Assembly: GCF_008016795.1 (NCBI RefSeq) | Contig: NZ_SDIK01000011.1 | Coordinates: forward strand, 1 to 54,302 | Reading direction: 5' to 3' | DNA: 54,302 nucleotides | From: Prevotella brunnea | GTDB lineage: Bacteria > Bacteroidota > Bacteroidia > Bacteroidales > Bacteroidaceae | Shown: in pieces, positions 1-6,904 of the stretch | Position numbering within the stretch: the first letter of the stretch is position 1 | Layout: every line of letters begins with the position of its first letter | Notes under the pieces: generated by a model | What the model saw: the letters and a program-made list of their open reading frames with translations, nothing else | Told to the model about the DNA's origin: nothing | Databases searched by the model: none | Made by a program: the position numbers and the translations under genes

Positions 1-142
1 AGGGCAGAAGATAAAAAAAAATTGAACGGTTCGTTTCTTTACCCATCCACCGACCAATAAAAAAAATATCGGCGGCGGACGCTTCTTCTTGTACTACTTC
101 TCTGTCTATGTAAATCTTTTCAAAGAACGATTTTGATGCCAT
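1..142 (-). CDS. partial hypothetical protein (N-terminal end only)
   Basis: An open frame of about 47 codons runs leftward off the window edge from an ATG at 140-142; the rest is missing. I do not recognise the protein. The residues seen start MASKSFFEKIYIDREVV and then turn fairly hydrophobic and aromatic. The main support is the consensus promoter pointing at it from 168-199, which leaves a leader of about 20 bases. Part of the frame runs through A/T homopolymers, so a chance frame is possible. Confidence 0.45.
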   Translation of the reverse strand, partial: MASKSFFEKIYIDREVVQEEASAADIFFIGRWMGKETNRSIFFYLLP

Positions 143-167
143 CGCTTTTTTATTGCGAAAGCGTTTG

Positions 168-199
168 CAAAGGTATAACAAAAAATCATACGCTCCAAA
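168..199 (-). promoter_or_regulatory. Bacteroidetes-type promoter for the leftward partial gene
   Basis: On the minus strand a TTTG (196-199) lies exactly 20 bases upstream of TACCTTTG (168-175), matching the TTTG-N19-21-TAnnTTTG consensus of the primary sigma factor in this phylum. Transcription would start near 160 and run into the frame that begins at 142. Confidence 0.65.
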
Positions 200-264
200 T
201 GTTTTCGTGATTATTTTTGAGAAAAGTGGCATTTTCAGGTTTATTAACAATTTTACTGCGATGA

Positions 265-573
265 AACGGCGAAACCCTGTCGGATGGCGAGCGGCAGCAT
301 ATCTCCATAGCCCATGCGTTTCTGAAAGATGCTCCTGTCATTCTCTTGGACGAAGCTACCGTCAGTCTCGATGCCGAGAACGAGACGAAGATTCAGACGA
401 GCATTTCCGAACTGGTACACAACAAGACCGCCATCATCATTGCCCACCGTATGCGCACCATGCAAAAAGCCGACCACATCGTAGTACTCGGTGGCGGAAT
501 CGTCATCGAGCAGGGTACGCCTGACGAACTCATGGCACAGGGCGGTGAGTTCTCACGAATGGTTAGACTGTAA
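265..573 (+). pseudogene. ABC transporter ATP-binding domain, C-terminal fragment
   Basis: The frame is open from just after a TGA at 262-264 to a TAA after 570. It reads as the last third of an ABC ATPase: a signature-like NGETLSDGERQHISIAHA, Walker B VILLDEATVSLD, the H-loop histidine in IIIAHRMRT and the usual end EQGTPDELMAQGGEFSRMV. The Walker A region and all membrane segments are absent. The signature reads LSDGE where LSGGE is usual, and the normal arginine after ISIA is a histidine. There is no plausible full-length start. I read it as a truncated, inactive remnant of an MsbA/exporter-type ABC protein whose 5' end was lost by rearrangement next to the leftward promoter at 168-199. 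Confidence 0.8.
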
Positions 574-605
574 CAGGAAACAAAGTCATGAGATAAAGAA
601 AAAAA

Positions 606-636
606 GGGCTGCAAATTCCATTTAGATTTGCAGCCC
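606..636 (-). terminator. intrinsic terminator after the RloA/RloB-like pair
   Basis: A perfect 11-bp stem (GGGCTGCAAAT, 606-616, with 626-636) and a 9-base loop. Read leftward, it is followed by a run of seven T (plus-strand A at 599-605). It lies about 20 bases past the RloB-like stop codon. Confidence 0.85.
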
Positions 637-657
637 TCTTCATTATTGGTTCTATTT

Positions 658-1254
658 TTACGAAATAGATAATTCTTGAAGCATCTTGCCCAATTGCGAA
701 TAGGTATGGTCTCTATTTTTATCTTCGCACGAAATGTTGGCATTTGTTATCGCCTTTTGCAAAGAACCACCTTTTTTCTTGAATATCTTGTGCAGTCCTT
801 GCCTGAAAAACTTCTGTTCTTTCTTATATCCACTAATTTTTGCCAAATCCCTGAAAACTTCGTCAGAAGTAAGATATTCCTTTGTCGTATATTTGAAATA
901 GTAAAGGAAAAACAGTTCCGTACATCTTTCCGTTTCAAAGAATTTCACCTCACAGTTTATGCCATCGTTTTCTTTTACAATGGGCTTTTCGTATTTCTTC
1001 TTCAGTTTCAGATAGTCGGCTTTTTCCTTTCCGCCTTTTTTATTGTCCATATCTATCATACAGAATATTTTGGAATAGCCTTTAGCTATGCCGTCCTCTA
1101 TTCTTCTTTCCAATTCTGTAAGATTACTATGTTTGGGAGTTCTTGGCTCAATGTTTTTCAACTGTGCAGGAAAATCGTCCCTTAATGAGTTCATGTAAAA
1201 ACTCTCGGTTAGTCCCTCACCCAATATCATGACTGCTTCTACTAACTTCCCCAT
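658..1254 (-). CDS. rloB: RloB-like / AbiLii-like TOPRIM-fold protein
   Basis: A 198-residue protein of the RloB family (small TOPRIM-like proteins paired with an AAA ATPase in phage-defence loci). Visible marks are the N-terminal acidic strand ILGEGLTESFYMNSL, where the glutamate of GEGxTE is the expected metal ligand, and the second acidic motif FCMIDMDNKKGG near residues 68-79. The C-terminal half is rich in lysine and phenylalanine, as is usual for the family. It starts 6 bases after the stop of the upstream ATPase gene, so the two are almost surely one transcript. Established knowledge: AbiL of Lactococcus consists of an ATPase (AbiLi) and a RloB-like nuclease (AbiLii). That this pair defends against phage is inference. 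A strong terminator follows. Confidence 0.8.
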   Translation of the reverse strand: MGKLVEAVMILGEGLTESFYMNSLRDDFPAQLKNIEPRTPKHSNLTELERRIEDGIAKGYSKIFCMIDMDNKKGGKEKADYLKLKKKYEKPIVKENDGINCEVKFFETERCTELFFLYYFKYTTKEYLTSDEVFRDLAKISGYKKEQKFFRQGLHKIFKKKGGSLQKAITNANISCEDKNRDHTYSQLGKMLQELSIS

Positions 1255-1260
1255 AACTTT

Positions 1261-2541
1261 TCAATCCAAGTCAATAAAATATGAACCTAATTCGGGCTTT
1301 GCACCTAATCTGCCAATCTTATATGAGTTATATAGGGATAGATTTTTGTGCAATCCGAACGAATCGCCTCGTGAATATTCTGAGGAAGCCGTATCATGAT
1401 TCTTTTCCACAAACCAAACCAGTTCGCGGTGTTCGTTAAGCAGTTCTTCTGAAAGCAGGGAAATCTCCTGACTGGTGAACACCAACTGTGAGTTTTTCGA
1501 ATTATAAATAAAAACATTCAGGAAATAAACCAGCAGGTCATAGTGCAAATCCTCGTCTAATTCATCAAGAAGATACAAGTGGCAGCTCGTTATCAAATCG
1601 TATAGGAAATGCAAGATTTGAAGATATTGCATCGTACCTTTCGACTGAAGTCGCCAAGGTATGTAAAAAGAGCCATCAGCCGATTGGTTGATAAACAAAA
1701 TATCCTCTCTATCCGTCTCAAGCATTCTTTTCTTAGCTTTTTCCGTCAATTCGTCATCTTCCATAATCATCTGACGTAATTTGGGAGAAATTTTCTTAGG
1801 AGTTTTCACCACCTGAAAATCCGATATATTCAAATCTGCTTTCTTTAACATCAGACGATAGAAACTACTCAGTTTTTCATTTTTACAGATTTCTCTAATC
1901 TCCTCAACGAAATTGATATTTCCGTCTCCGTTAATTTCATGTACATGGTGTTCTATCCATGAAAATAATTTGGCAATGGGCTGTATGTCTTCCTTAAAAG
2001 CAACTTTTCTGTAAGTTGATAGAACAGAATGATTGTTAAGTGTATTCTCTTTAAGTGTTTCTTGTGTTTTCGTCTTCAATTCCAAACTTGTACCAAACTT
2101 GATGTCTGCCTGTATGCCTTTATCCTTGAATGTACGTTCATAAAATAAAGCTTTGGATTTGTTAGGGTAATAATACAATTCTTCTTTAACGATATAGTCA
2201 GGGAAATATTCCACATCATAATCGTACCGGATAGTTTCTGCATAAAAGGATACATGCATCTTGGTTGGGTTCTCCTTGGTCAGTTCAAAAGGTGCACCAG
2301 CCATGACTTTGTCCGCAATGTCAGTATGAGAATTGTATAACAAATCAAAGATATTTTGAATGGCAAATAGCATGTTCGACTTTCCCGAGGCATTTGCTCC
2401 GTAAAGAATACCTAACTTGTTAAGGAAAACGCCTTCTGAAATCTCGAAACTGAGAAATTCGTCTTGGTTTTTTGAGACAAAACTCAACTCCTGCCTATCT
2501 CGGATAGACAGATAATTTTCAACCCAAAAATCTCTTATCAT
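1261..2541 (-). CDS. AAA/ABC-type ATPase, RloA-like / AbiLi-like
   Basis: A 426-residue ATPase of the OLD/RecF-like group. The N-terminus MIRDFWVENYLSIRDRQELSF is the typical first strand of this group, with Walker A GANASGKSN near residues 48-56. The Walker B region LYLLDELDEDLH sits near residue 320 and is followed by a switch-like VFTSQE. These ATPases form dimers that sense or signal to a partner nuclease, here the RloB-like product encoded directly downstream. A consensus promoter lies at 2585-2615. The two genes look intact. Phage defence of the AbiL type is the best guess, resting on gene pairing and motifs. Confidence 0.8.
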   Translation of the reverse strand: MIRDFWVENYLSIRDRQELSFVSKNQDEFLSFEISEGVFLNKLGILYGANASGKSNMLFAIQNIFDLLYNSHTDIADKVMAGAPFELTKENPTKMHVSFYAETIRYDYDVEYFPDYIVKEELYYYPNKSKALFYERTFKDKGIQADIKFGTSLELKTKTQETLKENTLNNHSVLSTYRKVAFKEDIQPIAKLFSWIEHHVHEINGDGNINFVEEIREICKNEKLSSFYRLMLKKADLNISDFQVVKTPKKISPKLRQMIMEDDELTEKAKKRMLETDREDILFINQSADGSFYIPWRLQSKGTMQYLQILHFLYDLITSCHLYLLDELDEDLHYDLLVYFLNVFIYNSKNSQLVFTSQEISLLSEELLNEHRELVWFVEKNHDTASSEYSRGDSFGLHKNLSLYNSYKIGRLGAKPELGSYFIDLD

Positions 2542-2584
2542 AGCGCAAATTTTATGTTATTTTGCTAAAATCGTAATTTTACTA

Positions 2585-2615
2585 CAAAAATAAGATATTT
2601 TTCTGAAATAAACAA
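2585..2615 (-). promoter_or_regulatory. promoter of the RloA/RloB-like operon
   Basis: On the minus strand TTG (2613-2615), 20 bases, then TATTTTTG (2585-2592). It gives a leader of about 40 bases before the ATG at 2541. Confidence 0.6.
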
Positions 2616-2641
2616 GTAAACTTAATAAAAACAAAATAAAA

Positions 2642-3298
2642 TAGATTCACTCATACTTCATCACTCCAAATGTCGGATGACCCTTATCCTTACAGACAGA
2701 ATGACAAGCGTTCTTTGTTAGGCAGAAAACAGCGACTTGAAGTGGCTCGCTCGTTTCCCAATCGTTACCAACCTGTTACACTAATAATGAAACTTCTTTA
2801 TTTTCAATTAGATAAATTTTAGCCATTATCTTGGAAAGTGAAAGCTAAGCTTTGGGTGGATGAATGAAGAAAATTTAGGACATTACTGGTTAAGCCCGTG
2901 AAAGATTCAAGAATATTGTATCTTTCAGATAGTCAATAAAATAAGAATAAATAAAGGGTAAATGGGTTACGATTTGGAAACGAGCGAGTTTCTTTCCATT
3001 TCTTTATCCTGCAATGCCTCAAAGAGCACTTAAATTGATAATGCAAAGATAATATTTTCTGATGAAAACAGTGTATTTTTAGAGAAATAAATTGTAGATA
3101 CACCTTAAAATATTCACATCTAATTCTATTGGCACTTATTTATTCAAGTTTTAGTGTTGTTATTATGCTATCAAAAAGGCTCATAATCAATTATTTTACA
3201 CTGTAAAGTAAGATAAAGAGAGAAAAATGAAACTTTTTCGGGAAAAATCATCAGAAAAATTTGACGGATTGAAATAATTTGCATAATATTGCACTTAC
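2642..3298. other. gene-free intergenic stretch with a 24-bp inverted repeat
   Basis: I see no coding sequence. It holds an inverted repeat (2746-2769 and 2965-2988), one copy of the GAAAGCTAAGCTTTGG motif that recurs elsewhere in the window (about 2842-2858), and a possible leftward -7 element TATCTTTG at 3044-3051 that has no gene behind it. Confidence 0.6.
2746..2988. repeat. 243-bp segment bounded by a 24-bp inverted repeat
   Basis: CTCGCTCGTTTCCCAATCG (within 2746-2769) is matched in reverse complement at 2965-2988 with 22 of 24 bases identical. No target-site duplication is seen outside the arms and no frame inside. It could be a small non-autonomous element, or the footprint of a lost element. 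Confidence 0.6.
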
Positions 3299-3324
3299 AA
3301 AAACAGAACAAACGTTCTGTTTTT
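3299..3324. promoter_or_regulatory. palindromic operator in front of the TetR gene
   Basis: A perfect inverted repeat with 11-bp arms (AAAAACAGAAC / GTTCTGTTTTT) and a 4-base spacer, ending 20 bases before the TetR start codon. The GAAC-N4-GTTC core is typical of TetR-family operators, so autoregulation is likely. No consensus -7 element is obvious. Confidence 0.7.
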
Positions 3325-3344
3325 AATTTAGCAAGTATGAAATA

Positions 3345-3971
3345 ATGGAAAAACAGATAGATAAAGAAAGCATAAGCAAAAGGGACATTATCCTTAATGA
3401 ATCGTTCAGGCTGTTTCTGAAAAAAGGTTATGCAGCAGTATCATTTTCGGATTTAGTGGAAGCTACCGGCATTTCTCGTGGCAATATGTTTCATCACTTC
3501 AAGAATAAGGAGGATATATTCAATCATGCCGTTGATAGGTTTGTATTTGAATTCTTGACAAATGATGCTACAGACTTTCTTGAACTTACAAGCTCGACAC
3601 CATTAAAGGACTTCATTGATAATCGTGTAGAAAACATCGGTCGCCGTATGAAATCATTTTTTATAATGACAAAAGGCACAGTCACTCCTGCCAATTTCAT
3701 GTCATTTATCTTGTATCTGAAAGACAACTATCTGGATTGGAAAGAGAAGTTTCAAGAATACGAGAAAAGAAAGAGCCTTGAGTGGAAAGAGGTGATAGAG
3801 CTTGCCAAACAGAAAGGAGAGATTACTCAAACTGTGGAAACAGAAAAGATTATATCTTCCATTAGAAATATATATCTTGGATTGTCATACAGAAGTGCAT
3901 TGAGCAGCCAACTTTCTATTTCCGAATTGAAAGAGCAAATATACACAATATACTATTTAATAACCAAATAA
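3345..3971 (+). CDS. TetR/AcrR-family transcriptional regulator
   Basis: A 208-residue regulator. Residues 9-55 form the TetR helix-turn-helix: ISKRDIILNESFRLFLKKG, then the recognition part EATGISRGNMFHHFKNKEDIF. The C-terminal part is helical and divergent, as expected for a ligand-binding dimer domain. The GAAC-N4-GTTC palindrome just upstream suggests it represses itself and the gene 7 bases downstream. The ligand cannot be told from sequence. It belongs to the AT-rich island and is most simply the switch for the ketoacyl synthase gene. Whether it also controls the peptide locus that begins 1.4 kb later is open. Confidence 0.9.
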   Translation: MEKQIDKESISKRDIILNESFRLFLKKGYAAVSFSDLVEATGISRGNMFHHFKNKEDIFNHAVDRFVFEFLTNDATDFLELTSSTPLKDFIDNRVENIGRRMKSFFIMTKGTVTPANFMSFILYLKDNYLDWKEKFQEYEKRKSLEWKEVIELAKQKGEITQTVETEKIISSIRNIYLGLSYRSALSSQLSISELKEQIYTIYYLITK

Positions 3972-3978
3972 TATTCCT

Positions 3979-5118
3979 ATGGAAAAAGTAGCATATATCA
4001 ATAGTGTATCGGCATATCTTCCTAATTCTCCCATCGCCAATGAGGATATGGAAGATTATATCGGAAAAATTGGTGGAAATCCGTCAAGGGTTCGTTCCAT
4101 TGTCCTTAGACAAAATGGCATCAAAACGAGATATTACGGGTTGGACAAAAACCAAAGCCTAACACACTCGAATGCAGAATTGGCAAAAGAAGCCGTATGT
4201 GGACTGTTTGAAAATGGAAGTATTCCTGACGACTTGACCCTTTTGGCTTGTGGGACAAGCACACCCGATCAATTGCTTCCTTCCCATGCGTCTATGGTTC
4301 ATGGAGAATTAGCCAACTATCCTATGGAAATATTTTCCTCTGCAGGTGTATGCCTTACCTCATTGCAGGCATTGAAAATATGCTATAGCAATATTCTTGC
4401 AGGACTGCATCAAAAAGCTGTATGCGTGGCATCAGAATTAACTTCACCTGCATTGGTATCCAAATTTTATGACCCGGAGTATGAAGCTACACACGACAAT
4501 CCTGACAAAGACCCTTATATGGCTTTTGAAAAGGATTTTATGCGGTTCATGCTTTCTGATGGTGCAGGAGCGGTATTGGTACAAGATTACCCCGAAGGAG
4601 CGTGTCCTCTAAAAATTGAATGGGTCGATATGACTTCCTATGCCAACGAACTACCTACCTGTATGTTTATGGCATCGGAGTTGCAGGAGGACGGGCGGCT
4701 CAAAAGCTGGAAAGAGTTCTCTCCTAATGAGATTAAGGAGCGTGCCGTACTTGTCGGCAAACAGGACATTCGGCAGCTAAAGAAATACATCATCAAGTTT
4801 TGGGTAGACCATATCGAAACCGTACTTGCCAAACATCATGTAAAAGCGGAAGAGATAGATTATGTCATACCTCATGTTTCCTCGATGTTTTTCTATGAGA
4901 AGTTAAATGACGAAATTGCTGCTCGTAACATTGCTCTGACAAAAGAGAAGTGGTTTACAAACCTTACTTCTGTAGGCAACATCGGTTCAGCTGCCATTTA
5001 TGTGGCACTGGAAGAACTCATAAGGACAAAAGAAATTAAACGTGGACAAAAGATACTTCTTCTTGTCCCTGAGAGTGGCAGGTTCTCTTATGGAACGGTA
5101 TTGCTTACTGCTGACTAA
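3979..5118 (+). CDS. 3-oxoacyl-ACP synthase III (FabH/KAS III-like)
   Basis: A 379-residue thiolase-fold condensing enzyme. The catalytic triad is readable: Cys in FSSAGVCLTSLQA (near 122), His in DYVIPHVSSM (near 298) and Asn in SVGNIGSAA (near 334), so it should be active. The family joins an acyl-CoA or acyl-ACP starter to malonyl-ACP or another acyl partner. This form, about 50 residues longer than housekeeping FabH, resembles accessory members from secondary-metabolite or membrane-lipid loci. It starts 7 bases after the TetR stop, so the two are cotranscribed. In Bacteroidota, TetR plus KAS III pairs also occur in front of efflux operons, so a link to the peptide cluster downstream is possible but unproven. 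Confidence 0.85.
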   Translation: MEKVAYINSVSAYLPNSPIANEDMEDYIGKIGGNPSRVRSIVLRQNGIKTRYYGLDKNQSLTHSNAELAKEAVCGLFENGSIPDDLTLLACGTSTPDQLLPSHASMVHGELANYPMEIFSSAGVCLTSLQALKICYSNILAGLHQKAVCVASELTSPALVSKFYDPEYEATHDNPDKDPYMAFEKDFMRFMLSDGAGAVLVQDYPEGACPLKIEWVDMTSYANELPTCMFMASELQEDGRLKSWKEFSPNEIKERAVLVGKQDIRQLKKYIIKFWVDHIETVLAKHHVKAEEIDYVIPHVSSMFFYEKLNDEIAARNIALTKEKWFTNLTSVGNIGSAAIYVALEELIRTKEIKRGQKILLLVPESGRFSYGTVLLTAD

Positions 5119-5166
5119 GTAGAAACCAACTTATTGCTCTCTTGCAAGGATGTAATAAGGTTTTGT

Positions 5167-5314
5167 ATGAGAAGTATTAGTAAGTAAATCAAAAAACGCA
5201 ATCAAAGATTTAAAACACAAACTTAGTCGTTTGGAAGCTGTAAAATTCATTACAGCGCAGCAATTCTCTTCCGTAATGATTGGCGGTAAACTGTGTGAAA
5301 TAAGAGCGTTATGA
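5167..5314 (+). pseudogene. possible second, degenerate GG-leader peptide
   Basis: In the gap before the precursor gene a frame is open from 5171 to a TGA at 5312-5314 (47 codons) but has no start codon. Its end reads FSSVMIGGKLCEIRAL, with KLSRLE further upstream, which looks like a double-glycine leader with a very short tail. An ATG at 5167 in another frame gives MRSISK before a stop; losing one base near 5185 would join the two. I read it, with low confidence, as a frameshifted relic of a second precursor gene. Confidence 0.3.
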
Positions 5315-5353
5315 ATGCTGACGTTATAGCATTAAACTAAAAATACTACAAAT

Positions 5354-5566
5354 ATGAAAAAAATAGATGATTTCAAGTTGGCAAATGAAATGCTGGAAAA
5401 AGTCTTAGGCGGATATGTTTCATCAACTCCTGAAAGGCTTTTTACATTCCAAGGTGAATATGCGGCAGTACAAGCAAATAATGTACACCACAATACCTCC
5501 CATGCTTGTGGCTGTGGATGCGGCTGTGCAGGAGGAGCAGGAAACGGTAGTGGTGCTGGCCGATAA
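5354..5566 (+). CDS. double-glycine RiPP precursor peptide with Cys-Gly repeat core
   Basis: A 70-residue peptide. Residues 1-20, MKKIDDFKLANEMLEKVLGG, form a classic double-glycine leader (Leu at -12 and -7, Val at -4, Gly-Gly at -2/-1), the type cut by C39 peptidases such as the one encoded downstream. The predicted 50-residue product starts YVSSTPERLF, has a His-rich stretch (HHNTSH, 45-50), then alternating Cys-Gly with cysteines at 52, 54, 56 and 58, and a Gly/Ala/Ser/Asn tail ending in Arg70. It resembles the GG-Bacteroidales class of radical-SAM targets by leader and context, though I cannot place the core in a named family. A stable hairpin follows at 5578-5617, then the maturase gene. 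The four cysteines are the likely modification sites, for example thioether links. Confidence 0.85.
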   Translation: MKKIDDFKLANEMLEKVLGGYVSSTPERLFTFQGEYAAVQANNVHHNTSHACGCGCGCAGGAGNGSGAGR

Positions 5567-5577
5567 ATATTATTTAT

Positions 5578-5617
5578 GGCATATGATGAAAAGGAATATT
5601 CTTTCTCATCATATGCC
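5578..5617 (+). terminator. hairpin between precursor and maturase genes
   Basis: A perfect 12-bp stem GGCATATGATGA / TCATCATATGCC with an inner near-palindrome AAAGGAATATTCTTT, followed by TTGTTACTTC. With no long T run it would be a leaky terminator or an RNA-stabilising end. That arrangement favours high precursor and low enzyme expression, as is common in peptide loci. Confidence 0.65.
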
Positions 5618-5664
5618 TTGTTACTTCTATATGATAATTTCCAAATTTAAGAGAAATAGTGAAT

Positions 5665-6900
5665 ATGATGTTGTTGGATAATCCTCATTTCTTAATTATA
5701 AAAGATAATGAACATTTTATCTTTTATAATACTATAAGACATTATGCCTGTAGAATAAGCGAGTTAGATTTGGTTCTATTTGATTTGTTTTACAAATACA
5801 AAGACCTATCGATTATTTTGTCTCAGTTGGATACAAAATACCATCAATATGTTAAGAGTGTTTATTCAGCCGTCATTGACAATAACGTTCTATCCGACAC
5901 TCCTGTAATGACTTGCGACACTATAGGTAAAGTGTATCCTCTATCCTATTATCTACATCTAACTTATAAATGTAATTTAAATTGCACATATTGCTATAAT
6001 AAAAGTATACGGTCTGAATTTGTTGAGATGCCTAAAACAAAATGGGATATAATTCTTGACAAGGTTCTTTTATATGCAAAAAGCATCATAATAACAGGAG
6101 GTGAACCATCTCTAACACCTTTGTTACCATATATCATTACACAAATAAGAAACAAAAAAAAGGATATTCATATTGAGCTGATATCCAATTGTATGACAGA
6201 TTTCTCTGCTTATGAATATGCAGATGAAGTTTTTGGTAATATAGATCGTGCGATTTTTAGTTGTGATAATCTATCTGATGTAGGGCAAACACGTATTAAC
6301 TTCAACCCTTCTTTATTTAGGAAGAATATTGATTTTCTGAAAAAGAAGTATAAAGAATTGCCTATAACCATAACCAGTGTATTCTCAAAATGTAATCTAT
6401 CAGAAATCAATAATATTAAAGAGTATTGTAGCTGTCAATCTGTCAATTTTAGGAATGTACTCATTGTACCAAATGGAGTATCCGAACTATCACTTTTGCC
6501 TACATTGGAAGAATATTGCTCTACCTTATCATCATATACCCGGCCGTTAGATAGTCTACGTCTTTATTGTGGGGCGGGAATTGGAGTTTTAAGTGTAGAC
6601 CCATTAGGAAATGTGTACCCATGCCAAAGTCTCCATTATAAAGAGTATAGGATGGGAAATTTACTCGCAGATAGTATAGAGGATATCATACACACACAAA
6701 TACATAAAGATATTGCAAAAAACTTTTCTATAGATAATATACCGACCTGTAAAGATTGCAAAGTTAAATACATTTGTAGCGGGGGATGTAGGGCGGCAAC
6801 TTTAAATATTGAAGGGAAAACAACTGATTTTCCAAAAACACTATGTCCATACTATAAAGAGAAAGCAATCAACATGTTAAAATCCATTCCAAAACAATAA
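5665..6900 (+). CDS. radical SAM/SPASM peptide maturase
   Basis: About 411 residues. A GTG at 5659 is also possible, but the ATG pair at 5665/5668 is preferred. Numbered from the GTG: residues 7-80 resemble a PqqD-like peptide-binding winged helix. The radical SAM cluster is C105-N-L-N-C109-T-Y-C112, with GGEP at 147-150. The C-terminal SPASM domain has the full seven-cysteine pattern: C304, GNVYPC322, then C364-x2-C367-x5-C373-x3-C377, and C396. Such enzymes bind the leader and build thioether or C-C links on the core. The substrate is most likely the Cys-Gly peptide encoded just upstream. The next gene starts 4 bases after the stop. Low GC and codon use match the rest of the island. Confidence 0.9.
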   Translation: MMLLDNPHFLIIKDNEHFIFYNTIRHYACRISELDLVLFDLFYKYKDLSIILSQLDTKYHQYVKSVYSAVIDNNVLSDTPVMTCDTIGKVYPLSYYLHLTYKCNLNCTYCYNKSIRSEFVEMPKTKWDIILDKVLLYAKSIIITGGEPSLTPLLPYIITQIRNKKKDIHIELISNCMTDFSAYEYADEVFGNIDRAIFSCDNLSDVGQTRINFNPSLFRKNIDFLKKKYKELPITITSVFSKCNLSEINNIKEYCSCQSVNFRNVLIVPNGVSELSLLPTLEEYCSTLSSYTRPLDSLRLYCGAGIGVLSVDPLGNVYPCQSLHYKEYRMGNLLADSIEDIIHTQIHKDIAKNFSIDNIPTCKDCKVKYICSGGCRAATLNIEGKTTDFPKTLCPYYKEKAINMLKSIPKQ

Positions 6901-6904
6901 AGCA

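Noticed and set aside
2642..3298. IS element
   Set aside because: The inverted repeat encloses only 195 bases with no transposase and no target duplication.
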